Positions 6,202 to 12,975 of a stretch of DNA of 17,283 nt are shown here, piece after piece (position 1 is the stretch's first letter; every line of letters begins with the position of its first letter). A program made the position numbers and the translations under genes. Where the stretch lies: contig JADHWT010000012.1 of the NCBI GenBank assembly GCA_016783345.1, positions 1-17,283 on the forward strand. Reading direction: 5' to 3'. The notes under the pieces are model-generated. The model searched no databases. It saw only the letters and a program-made list of their open reading frames with translations, and was not told where the DNA came from. The stretch is from Candidatus Omnitrophota bacterium. Its GTDB lineage: Bacteria; NPL-UPA2; BS750m-G34.

Positions 6202-7698
6202 TTAGGTGAACTTTTTGAGGAATTCTTCTAATGTTATATTTTTAGCAACCGCCTCAGTCATTCTTTCTTTAAACTTGTATTTATCGCCTTCCTGAACCAA
6301 CTTTCTAAATTCTCTGGGAGTATAGAGAGCGAACTTATTGCCAGGGGCATAGATAATTACCCCTGGTCCATCTACTCTGCCTTTAGAAGACCGTCTTTTT
6401 AATAACTCAGCTGCTTCCTGCCAATCCCCTGGGAATTTCATAGCGATTATCTTCTCTGCAGTAAACATCATTAACATAAAAGCAATACGGGAACGAATAG
6501 CATTTATATTATGGCCAGCTAACACATCCAGCTGTAGCTGCTGGGTCATATCCCGAAAACGATTCTCTATAAGCCAGCGGCGGATATAGTAGCGCCGAAT
6601 CTTGTAAGGACTTCTTTTTACTCCGGGAAGAGTAGTGACATAATAATACTCTTTCTCTATTATATTTCCATCTTTATCCGTCTTTAAAGTCTTCCCATTT
6701 TTTTCATACTCCATCTCTTTGGCAATGACTACGTTAACCTTCATAGGGACATTGCCCTTGCTATCTAATAATTCTACATCCTCAAATCCTACAATTTTTA
6801 CTTTGAATTTTCTACCATGGGAACGGCTCTCTTCTATCTCCCTCCATTTTAATCCTTCCATCAGGGAAAGCATCCGGATTAATTTACTTACTTCAAGATC
6901 TTCATCCCGGGCCAGGGTTACAACATCCATTCCCCATTTCTTCTTTAATTCTTTTAAAAATTCTGCACCCCAGTAGCCCCTATCAAGGATTAAGGTATCT
7001 ATTATGTCGCGAACGGGAGATACACTTTGTTCAAGCCTGAATAAAATATCCTTTAAAAGCTCCCGCTCTGACATCTGAAGCGGACCAAGGGCAAAGCCAA
7101 CCACTCTTTCTTTCTTTTCTGCAACATTTAAAAGCACTACCAGCTTGTATCCATACGACTCTCCTACACTCCCAGCTCCTTCGTAGTCGCGGCCGTGTTT
7201 TATTGTAATGTAATGTCCGTCTGCTACATAAGTATGACCCCGGATCCATTTTTTATTCCGTATATGCTTTACATGCCGATAAAAGCCGTGCATGCAACTC
7301 TCTTTATCTATTCGACCTAAGTGATTGCGAATTGTATATGTAGTAACTACATCTTCCCCTCTTTCTGCTTTTTCTATTATCTCCTCTACGTTAAATCCTG
7401 CTGCCATCATAAGCCTGGCATCGCCTATTATCTTCCCGCATTCGCTGATATGGCCAAGCCTCATTAATTCTTTTATTGCTACCACCCCGTTCATTGTCTT
7501 CCAGGGCTTGCCATTTTCTTTTTTTAAGAAATTTGGATATAAATCTGTCATCTTATCCCATAACCCTAATTGCATAAGCGCATCTATGTAAAAATCATTC
7601 TTTCCGTATTGGGTCATTTCTACTTGTAATTCCTTACCCTCTTTTAAAAGTTTAGAACAATATTCATTGTCTTTTGTCCAGACTATCAGTCTATCCAT
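6202..7698 (-). CDS. IS4-like DDE transposase
   Basis: A 498-residue cut-and-paste transposase with an RNase H-like fold. The likely catalytic triad is D160 (HTYVADGHYI), D239 (IDTLILDRGYWG) and E378 in YIRRWLIENRF, the Y-x2-R-x3-E part of the IS4 signature. The usual following Lys is not present at the expected place. Between D239 and E378 lies an inserted region that is probably beta-strand-rich, as in other IS4 enzymes. The frame is open 19 codons further upstream, but I chose the ATG at 7698 because AGGAGGGGG precedes it and the longer form would overlap the upstream gene deeply. It overlaps the end of the DUF6788 gene by 8 nt, which suggests translational coupling. No stop or frameshift is seen. 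Confidence 0.92.
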   Translation of the reverse strand: MDRLIVWTKDNEYCSKLLKEGKELQVEMTQYGKNDFYIDALMQLGLWDKMTDLYPNFLKKENGKPWKTMNGVVAIKELMRLGHISECGKIIGDARLMMAAGFNVEEIIEKAERGEDVVTTYTIRNHLGRIDKESCMHGFYRHVKHIRNKKWIRGHTYVADGHYITIKHGRDYEGAGSVGESYGYKLVVLLNVAEKKERVVGFALGPLQMSERELLKDILFRLEQSVSPVRDIIDTLILDRGYWGAEFLKELKKKWGMDVVTLARDEDLEVSKLIRMLSLMEGLKWREIEESRSHGRKFKVKIVGFEDVELLDSKGNVPMKVNVVIAKEMEYEKNGKTLKTDKDGNIIEKEYYYVTTLPGVKRSPYKIRRYYIRRWLIENRFRDMTQQLQLDVLAGHNINAIRSRIAFMLMMFTAEKIIAMKFPGDWQEAAELLKRRSSKGRVDGPGVIIYAPGNKFALYTPREFRKLVQEGDKYKFKERMTEAVAKNITLEEFLKKFT

Positions 7699-8068
7699 AC
7701 CCCCTCCTTCTCTTTTTAACCTGCGCCTTAGCGAGCTGGCGATACAATTTCTCAATCTGGCGATTATGCTTTACCATCTCAGCCACAGAGGCGCTGTGGC
7801 TGCTCCAGTTCTTACACATATCCTCTATCCTCATCTGATCCTCTTTTACATACTCGAGGTGGGTTCTCCCCTCAATTGTGCGGGAGATGTAATAATACGG
7901 CCCATGCTTTTCTCCGGTACTACACTTGCACCCAGGCCTGCGGCACTCTATATACTTCTCTACCCAGTAGCCATCTATCATTGGCCTTGCCTTAAGGGCT
8001 ATATTCTCTACTTTATCCCTGGCCATCCTTAACAAATAGATCTTTTGTCTTATTCGGCTTACATCCAT
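7691..8068 (-). CDS. DUF6788-type IS accessory protein
   Basis: A 125-residue protein of unknown biochemical role. Its core YIECRRPGCKCSTGEKHGPYYYISR (about residues 40-64, given as a landmark) matches the pattern of DUF6788: a Cys-rich C-x4-C-x-C knuckle followed by HGPYYY. The flanks are Arg/Lys-rich helices, so DNA or nucleic-acid binding is plausible but inferred. It lies inside the insertion sequence, reads in the same direction as the transposase, and its stop codon overlaps the transposase start. The two are probably expressed together, and this protein may bind the ends or tune transposition. Upstream is a TTGCTT-N17-TATAAT promoter, and a run of G (GGGGGG) may act as its ribosome binding site. 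Confidence 0.8.
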   Translation of the reverse strand: MDVSRIRQKIYLLRMARDKVENIALKARPMIDGYWVEKYIECRRPGCKCSTGEKHGPYYYISRTIEGRTHLEYVKEDQMRIEDMCKNWSSHSASVAEMVKHNRQIEKLYRQLAKAQVKKRRRGYG

Positions 8069-8104
8069 AACCCAATACCCCCCTATTACTTTATCTTATA
8101 TATA

Positions 8105-8133
8105 ATTATATATTATTACTGATAAGAAAGCAA
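8105..8133 (-). promoter_or_regulatory. Promoter of the IS genes
   Basis: On the minus strand TTGCTT (8133-8128) and TATAAT (8110-8105) are separated by 17 nt, about 37 nt before the first IS gene. The surrounding sequence is very AT-rich (TATATAATTATATAT), so the exact -10 is uncertain. Confidence 0.55.
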
Positions 8134-8202
8134 ATAAAAAATGCGGGAGGGAAATAAATATTTTTGTGGCGCTGTAAGGCTATATGGCTGAAGGGGTTAT
8201 TT

Positions 8203-8228
8203 TACTTTCAATTTTTCTGCGCAAAAAA
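8203..8228. repeat. Right inverted repeat and target duplication of the IS
   Basis: Right 17-bp inverted repeat (8203-8219) followed directly by the target copy CGCAAAAAA (8220-8228). The target copy overlaps the first eight bases of the 45-bp palindrome. Confidence 0.88.
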
Positions 8229-8265
8229 GGGACAGACACCTAACGGAGTCAGTCCCAATTTTTGC
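8221..8265. repeat. 45-bp palindromic repeat, copy 2 (terminator-like)
   Basis: Matches copy 1 (3491-3535) at 44 of 45 bases; the only difference is A at 3499 against G at 8229. On the minus strand it begins one base after the dehydrogenase stop codon and gives a GC-rich stem followed by six T. That would make it the terminator of the groES-groEL-membrane protein-dehydrogenase transcript. The insertion sequence entered its far edge. Confidence 0.82.
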
Positions 8266-8266
8266 T

Positions 8267-9301
8267 TTATTCCGGAGGGATGATTGCTATCTTTATGCCC
8301 TCTCTGGCGCAAATCTTATCCAGGGCCTCCTGCAGCTTATCTAAAGGGAATTCATGGGTTATGAGGAGGTCTGCCTTTATCTCTTTTTTTCTTATCACCT
8401 CAAGTGCCTGCCGCACATAATGGGGTGTGTGGTGAAAAATGGCCTTCAAGGTCAATTCGCTGTAATGAAGGAGGCCTGTATCCAGATTAATAGTTGAGCC
8501 TGGTGGACATCCGCCAAATAGATTGACAACTCCGCCGCGTCTCACCATCTTTATACTTTTTTCCCATACATCAGGTATTCCGGTAGCTTCAATCACAATA
8601 TCCGCGCCGCGGCCATCAGGGGTAAGGCCCCGCACTGCGAAAACTATATCTTTTACACTCCTTACATCTACTACTGCCTCTGCCCCCATTTTTTTAGCTA
8701 CATCTAATCTATTGGCACAACAGTCAGTGGAGATAACCCTTGCGCCTTTTAGTTTGAGAATACCTGCATACATAAGACCGATAGGACCGGCACCGTTGAC
8801 AACCACAGTATCTCCGTTAGATACCTCTGATTCCTCTACCCCATGAATAACACATGCAAGCGGCTCGACAAGACAGGCCTGTTTAAAGGATATTTCTTCT
8901 GGAATTTCAAGGAGGTTCTGTTCTACAATTCTTTGAGGTATAAGGATGTACTGGGCATAGGCGCCGTTTATAAAGAGTAAATCCTCGCACATACTCTCTC
9001 TGCCAAGACAACAGTAAAAACATTTCCCGCACGGAGCGGAATTGGCTGCCACCACCCTCATCCCTTTGTGAAACCCCACTACACCTTCTCCGATTTCACT
9101 AATTATACCGGAAAATTCATGACCAAATGTAGCCGGAGGGACAATCATGCGGGGATGGCCCCCGCGTTTATAGACCTTGGCGTCAGTGCCGCAGGTAAGG
9201 GCAGCCTTTATCTTGACCAGGACCTCACCCGGTCTCGTTTCCCCCGTGGAGATCTGTTCTAGGCGAACATCTCCCGGACCATATAAAACAGCTGCTAACA
9301 A
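8267..9301 (-). CDS. Zinc-dependent alcohol/polyol dehydrogenase (MDR superfamily)
   Basis: A 344-residue medium-chain dehydrogenase. Catalytic zinc ligands are C37 (TCGTD), H61-E62 (GHEFSG) and probably E146 (VEPLAC). The structural zinc site is C91, C94, C97 and C105 (CGKCFYCCLGRESMC). The Rossmann motif is GAGPIG (170-175), and an Asp follows the second strand (VISTDCC), which favours NAD over NADP. It resembles threonine/sorbitol/inositol dehydrogenases, but the substrate cannot be named from sequence. The ATG at 9301 is 4 nt after the stop codon of the small membrane protein gene, so the two are co-transcribed. The 45-bp palindrome follows the stop codon at once. Confidence 0.93.
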   Translation of the reverse strand: MLAAVLYGPGDVRLEQISTGETRPGEVLVKIKAALTCGTDAKVYKRGGHPRMIVPPATFGHEFSGIISEIGEGVVGFHKGMRVVAANSAPCGKCFYCCLGRESMCEDLLFINGAYAQYILIPQRIVEQNLLEIPEEISFKQACLVEPLACVIHGVEESEVSNGDTVVVNGAGPIGLMYAGILKLKGARVISTDCCANRLDVAKKMGAEAVVDVRSVKDIVFAVRGLTPDGRGADIVIEATGIPDVWEKSIKMVRRGGVVNLFGGCPPGSTINLDTGLLHYSELTLKAIFHHTPHYVRQALEVIRKKEIKADLLITHEFPLDKLQEALDKICAREGIKIAIIPPE

Positions 9302-9305
9302 AAAC

Positions 9306-9524
9306 CTATTCTTTTTTCTCTGCTTTTTTCTCTGCTGCTTCCTCTGTCTTTGCAGCCAGCTTATCTTTAATAGAGCTTATACCCACACCGATACTGGCTA
9401 ATCCGCCGAGGATAAGTATGGCAGGAATGGTTCCCTTGAGCACAATCCAAAAAGAAGCATACAACCTGGACATTCCTATAACACCGAGAATAAGAGCTAC
9501 TATTCCACCGATTAAAACTCCCAT
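9306..9524 (-). CDS. Small two-helix membrane protein
   Basis: A 72-residue protein not tied to a function. Residues 2-19 and about 29-50 are hydrophobic and Gly/Ile/Leu-rich (likely two transmembrane helices). The rest is a charged Lys/Glu/Ala tail (DKLAAKTEEAAEKKAEKKE) expected in the cytoplasm. It resembles small membrane proteins ending the second helix with GISSIKDK. AAAGGAGGTG (9540-9531) gives a near-perfect ribosome binding site 6-7 nt before the ATG. Immediately upstream is copy A of a conserved two-hairpin leader shared with the gene at 15608. It sits between groEL and the dehydrogenase, and I see no separate promoter between it and groEL. Confidence 0.82.
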   Translation of the reverse strand: MGVLIGGIVALILGVIGMSRLYASFWIVLKGTIPAILILGGLASIGVGISSIKDKLAAKTEEAAEKKAEKKE

Positions 9525-9530
9525 TTAATT

Positions 9531-9650
9531 CACCTCCTTTTAATGAGAGCACACTTTATGTTTCATAAAGTGTGTGCTCGAATTAATCCCGAAGTCGCGT
9601 TGAGTAAAAAATCGAAGAAATTTTACTCAACATCTTCTGCGACAAGGGAT
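9531..9650 (-). promoter_or_regulatory. Conserved two-hairpin leader, copy A (candidate structured RNA)
   Basis: In minus-strand RNA order, hairpin P1 pairs TCCC/GGGA and GTCGC/GCGAC across an internal loop (9649-9587). Its loop carries an extra nested hairpin with arms TTTTACTCAAC and GTTGAGTAAAA (9631-9599). P2 (9579-9547) has 5' arm GAGCACACACTTTATG, loop AAA and 3' arm CATAAAGTGTGCTC, leaving a 2-nt CA bulge. A TCATTA linker leads into AAAGGAGGTG. Copy B (15971-16057) shares the P1 sequence, linkers and ribosome binding site, while P2 differs with compensating changes. Confidence 0.75.
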
Positions 9651-9687
9651 ACTCCATTACTACTTTCTTGCTTTCTTACTTACTCTT

Positions 9688-11343
9688 TTACATTCCGCCC
9701 ATTCCACCCATACCGCCCATTCCGCCCATTCCTCCGCCACCAGGTGGCATTGAAGGCATTTTGTCTTCTTTTTCCGGGATGTCTGTAACCAATGCCTCGG
9801 TAGTGAGAAGTAATGACGCAATGCTTGATGCGTTCTGAAGAGCAATACGCGTTACCTTTGTCGGATCAATAATACCGGCCTTAACCAGGTCTTCATACTT
9901 ACCGGTCTGGGCATTAAAACCGATATTGCCCTTTTCAGAAAGTACCCTCTGCACCACTACAGAGCCTTCCATCCCTGCATTATTAGCAATCTGTCTGGTC
10001 GGTTCTTGAAAGACACGTTTCACAATATTCGCCCCGCTCTCTTCATCTCCGGAGAGTTTGAGTTTCTCAAGTTCGGGAATAACGCGAAGCAATGCCACCC
10101 CTCCTCCGGGGACAATGCCCTCTTCTACAGCAGCGCGTGTCGCATGAAGAGCATCTTCCACCCTTGCCTTCTTTTCTTTCATCTCTGTCTCGGTAGCAGC
10201 GCCTACGTTGATTACAGCAACACCTCCGGCAAGTTTAGCCAATCTCTCTTCTAATTTCTCACGGTCATAGTCTGAGGTTGTATCTTCAATCTGCTTTTTG
10301 ATCTGGCTGATCCTTCCGTTGATAGCTTTGCTATCCCCGGCACCTTCTACAATAGTGGTATTCTCTTTATCGATCCTCACCTTCTTGGCGTGTCCCAGCA
10401 TATCAAGTTTCACACTTTCAAGTTTCTGGCCTAACTCCTCAGCTATCACCTTCCCGCCGGTTAAAACGGCTATATCGTCAAGCATAGCCTTACGCCTATC
10501 GCCGAAACCAGGGGCCTTGACAGCTACACAGTTTAATGTCCCGCGGATCTTATTGACCACTAAGGTCGCTAAAGCCTCCCCATCGACCTCTTCGCATAGA
10601 ATGAGGAAACTCCTGCCCTGCTTGGCTATCTGCTCCAGGATCGGAAGCAGGTCTTTGGCGCTGGATATCTTCTTATCATAAAGAAGGATGTAAGGATTCT
10701 CCAGTACTGCCTCCATTGCCTCAGGATCAGTGACAAAATACGGGGAGAGATAACCCTGGTCAAACTGCATTCCCTCTACGAGATCTAAAGTAGTCTCTAT
10801 CCCTTTCGCCTCTTCTGCTGTAATTGTCCCGTCCTTACCTACCTTTTCCATGGCCTCGGCAATAGTATCGCCTATAGTAGAATCATTATTAGCAGCAATA
10901 GTAGCTACCTGCGCAATCTCTTTCTTATCCTTGATTGGTGTGCTGATAGTTTTAAGAGACTCTACTGCCTTTCGTACTGCCTTTTCGATTCCACGCTTTA
11001 TAGACATGGGATTTGCCCCGGCTGTCACATTCTTGAGGCCTTCGCGATATATAGCCTGCGCCAGAATTGTAGCGGTAGTAGTCCCGTCGCCGGCTACATC
11101 ACTTGTCTTGGAAGCCACCTCTTTAACCATCTGCGCCCCCATATTCTCATATGGGTTTTCCAGGTCTATCTCTTTGGCCACAGTTACGCCGTCCTTGGTA
11201 ATGGTGGGTGAACCGAATTTTTTATCTAAAACAACATTACGGCCTTTTGGGCCAAGGGTAACCTTGACAGCATTGGCCAACTTATCAATTCCGGTCTGAA
11301 TAAAACGCCTTGCCTCTTCATTATAACTTAATTGCTTTGCCAA
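9688..11343 (-). CDS. groL: Chaperonin GroEL (60 kDa)
   Basis: ATP-driven folding chamber made of two stacked heptamer rings, capped by GroES in the cytoplasm. The full 551-residue sequence shows the family signatures: LGPKGRNVVLDKKFGSPTIT (about 32-51, phosphate loop), VAGDGTTTATILAQ with the catalytic Asp region, the apical domain with YLSPYFVTDPE and LILCEEVDGEALATLVVNKI, and AAVEEGIVPGGGVALL in the C-terminal equatorial part. The tail is the usual Gly-Gly-Met repeat (GGMGGMGGMGGM). Its start is 16 nt after the groES stop, behind GGAGGA-type sequence. No internal oddities are seen. Downstream, 160 bp without a gene hold the conserved leader of the next gene. Confidence 0.99.
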   Translation of the reverse strand: MAKQLSYNEEARRFIQTGIDKLANAVKVTLGPKGRNVVLDKKFGSPTITKDGVTVAKEIDLENPYENMGAQMVKEVASKTSDVAGDGTTTATILAQAIYREGLKNVTAGANPMSIKRGIEKAVRKAVESLKTISTPIKDKKEIAQVATIAANNDSTIGDTIAEAMEKVGKDGTITAEEAKGIETTLDLVEGMQFDQGYLSPYFVTDPEAMEAVLENPYILLYDKKISSAKDLLPILEQIAKQGRSFLILCEEVDGEALATLVVNKIRGTLNCVAVKAPGFGDRRKAMLDDIAVLTGGKVIAEELGQKLESVKLDMLGHAKKVRIDKENTTIVEGAGDSKAINGRISQIKKQIEDTTSDYDREKLEERLAKLAGGVAVINVGAATETEMKEKKARVEDALHATRAAVEEGIVPGGGVALLRVIPELEKLKLSGDEESGANIVKRVFQEPTRQIANNAGMEGSVVVQRVLSEKGNIGFNAQTGKYEDLVKAGIIDPTKVTRIALQNASSIASLLLTTEALVTDIPEKEDKMPSMPPGGGGMGGMGGMGGMGGM

Positions 11344-11359
11344 AATAATCCTCCTTTTT

Positions 11360-11647
11360 TTACTTAATAATCGCTAAAACATCTTCTTCCTTCATAATGA
11401 GATAATCTTCATCGTCGAGCTTTACCTCTGTGCCCGCATAAGAAGAAAAAAGTATGTGATCCCCTGTCTTTACACTGAGCGGCTGAACCTTGCCGTCTTC
11501 CAATACCTTACCCGGACCAACAGCCTCTATCTTACCTTCTTTTGGTTTTTCTTTCGCGGTATCCGGTAATATGATACCTCCCTTGCTTTTCTCTTCAGCA
11601 TCGAGCTGCTTAACAAGCAGCCTGTCTCCCAATGGTTTTATCTTCAT
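11360..11647 (-). CDS. groS: Co-chaperonin GroES (10 kDa)
   Basis: Heptameric lid of the GroEL chamber. The 95-residue product has the family length, begins MKIKPLGDRLLVKQLDAEEK and contains the mobile loop KSKGGIILPDTA (about 20-31) that docks on GroEL. It also has the roof/core segments GKIEAVGPGKVLEDG and GDHILFSSYAGTEVKLD. AAAGGAGGTC precedes the ATG. It is the first gene of groES-groEL. I found no CIRCE inverted repeat (TTAGCACTC-N9-GAGTGCTAA) upstream; instead there is an ordinary promoter inside the end of the protease gene. Confidence 0.99.
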   Translation of the reverse strand: MKIKPLGDRLLVKQLDAEEKSKGGIILPDTAKEKPKEGKIEAVGPGKVLEDGKVQPLSVKTGDHILFSSYAGTEVKLDDEDYLIMKEEDVLAIIK

Positions 11648-11675
11648 CCCGTCCGACCTCCTTTCATTGTAATCT

Positions 11676-12947
11676 TTAGGATAGCAAAAAAATATCTTTT
11701 GTCAAGGAATTTTTTTCAATATCTTCAACAGGGCCTATCGTAGCAAGGCAAAGATTTTCATTCACAAAAAGTTCATTGGCTATCCTCTTTATATCGCTGC
11801 TCTTTACAGCGTCTATCTTTGCTATAACCTCTTCGGGTGTGGGGATCCTGGCGAGTGTAAGCTCATGCTCTCCCAGCCATTGCATATAAGAAGATGTCGA
11901 CTCAAGACTAAGTAATAATTGCCCGCGGCAATAGTCTTTGGCCTGGACGAGTTCTAAATCAGATACATCTTCCTGTTTTATTCTCTCAAATTCTTTTAAA
12001 ATAAGCTTGACTGTTTCGCTTAATTTATCCAGGGCTATCCCCGCAGATACAACAAAAGAACCTGTATCAGCCAGCAGATGGACTGTTGACCTTATCTCAT
12101 AGGCCAGACCTCTCTTCTCTCTTATCTCTTCAAAAAGCCTTGAAGTCATATTCCCTCCGAGGATTGTATCAAGAAGGATAAGGGGGTATCTATCAGGGTG
12201 CGAACGGTGGTATCCCCTGCCGCCCATGCAGAGGTGGATCTGCTCTGTCTTTTTATGAAACAAATTAACCCGCGGCTCTTTTTGTTCGATGCGGACGCCG
12301 GCAAAAATGTTTTTCTCTCTTTTCGGGAGTTCCTTAAACGGGGCAGCAGCCTTTAAGGCATCTTCTATAGACATCGCGCCGGATATAGCTATGGTAATAT
12401 TCTCGGCGCTGTAAAATTTCCGCATATATTGGCGCAGAATCTTTTGATTAAAACTCCGGACAACCTCTCTCGTGCCGACAATAAGCTGTCCTAAGGGCTG
12501 ATCAGGCCAGAGGAGCTTATCAAATAAAATATGGACATAGTGCATGGGCAGATCCAGGTACATACTGATCTCTTCTACAATTACTCTCTTCTCCTTCTCG
12601 ATTTCCTCCGTGGCTAAAAGCGGGGCCCTGGTCATGTCGCAGAGGACATCTATAGCTTCCGGAAGATGCCTTGGAATAACCTTGGCCCAGTAGCATGTCA
12701 TCTCTTCCCCGGTAAAGGCATTGAGTACCCCGCCCTTGCTTTCAATCGCCTCTTTAATCTGGCGGCATGTCCGGCGCTCTGTCCCCTTAAAAAGGAGGTG
12801 TTCCAGGAAATGGGATATGCCGGTATTCATTTCTGACTCATAACGGCTCCCTGTCCCTATCCACACCCCTACTGTTGCCGACGACATATGAGGCATAGGA
12901 TAAAGCACAACCCTCACACCGTTATCAAATACTTCTTTATGATACAT
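11676..12947 (-). CDS. M16 family zinc peptidase (processing-protease type)
   Basis: A 423-residue single-unit insulinase/mitochondrial-processing-peptidase-like protein. The inverted zinc motif H-x-x-E-H is H46-F-L-E49-H50. A third ligand at the expected distance is E126 (VIVEEISM), and E49 is the catalytic base, so it is the active-type subunit. The C-terminal half carries the R/Y substrate-binding signature REKRGLAYEIRS. No signal peptide or membrane helix is seen, so it is probably cytoplasmic. Substrates are unknown; family members degrade or trim short peptides. It lies 28 nt after leuS and 28 nt before groES and is probably co-transcribed with leuS. Its last codons double as the groESL promoter. 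Confidence 0.95.
   Translation of the reverse strand: MYHKEVFDNGVRVVLYPMPHMSSATVGVWIGTGSRYESEMNTGISHFLEHLLFKGTERRTCRQIKEAIESKGGVLNAFTGEEMTCYWAKVIPRHLPEAIDVLCDMTRAPLLATEEIEKEKRVIVEEISMYLDLPMHYVHILFDKLLWPDQPLGQLIVGTREVVRSFNQKILRQYMRKFYSAENITIAISGAMSIEDALKAAAPFKELPKREKNIFAGVRIEQKEPRVNLFHKKTEQIHLCMGGRGYHRSHPDRYPLILLDTILGGNMTSRLFEEIREKRGLAYEIRSTVHLLADTGSFVVSAGIALDKLSETVKLILKEFERIKQEDVSDLELVQAKDYCRGQLLLSLESTSSYMQWLGEHELTLARIPTPEEVIAKIDAVKSSDIKRIANELFVNENLCLATIGPVEDIEKNSLTKDIFLLS
11678..11705 (-). promoter_or_regulatory. groESL promoter inside the protease gene's last codons
   Basis: On the minus strand TTGACA (11705-11700) is followed after 16 nt by TATCCT (11683-11678). The same bases code the protease C-terminus LTKDIFLLS and its stop codon. 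A start near 11671 would leave a leader of about 24 nt holding the groES ribosome binding site. Confidence 0.65.
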
Positions 12948-12975
12948 TAGTATTTTCCTTTTTTTGTCCTTTTTT

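Larger units (their letters stand above)
5992..8219 (-). mobile_element. Complete two-gene IS4-like insertion sequence, 2228 bp
   Basis: Its ends are 17-bp inverted repeats, CAGGAAAATTGAAAGTA at 5992-6008 and the reverse complement of CAGAAAAATTGAAAGTA at 8203-8219, with one mismatch. Immediately outside both ends is the same 9-mer CGCAAAAAA (5983-5991 and 8220-8228), a perfect target duplication, which indicates a fairly recent insertion. Inside are a DUF6788-type gene and a DDE transposase in overlapping frames, both intact, with a promoter at the upstream end. A 9-bp duplication and ends starting with CA suit the IS4 superfamily; the precise family is not settled. Confidence 0.9.

Noticed and set aside
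7699..7755. Longer transposase starting upstream of 7698
   Set aside because: It would overlap the DUF6788 gene by 65 nt, while the ATG at 7698 has a strong ribosome binding site.
7667..8032. A 121-residue plus-strand frame opposite the DUF6788 gene
   Set aside because: Overlaps a recognisable gene and has no family features.
9541..9650. Leader copy A as only the groEL terminator
   Set aside because: There is no T run after either hairpin, and the structure ends at the next gene's ribosome binding site, as does the second copy, which does not follow groEL.
10006..11299. Several plus-strand open frames opposite groEL
   Set aside because: Shadows of groEL codon structure with no motif or start signals.
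11648..11675. CIRCE or other heat-shock operator before groES
   Set aside because: I looked for TTAGCACTC/GAGTGCTAA-like arms and found none.
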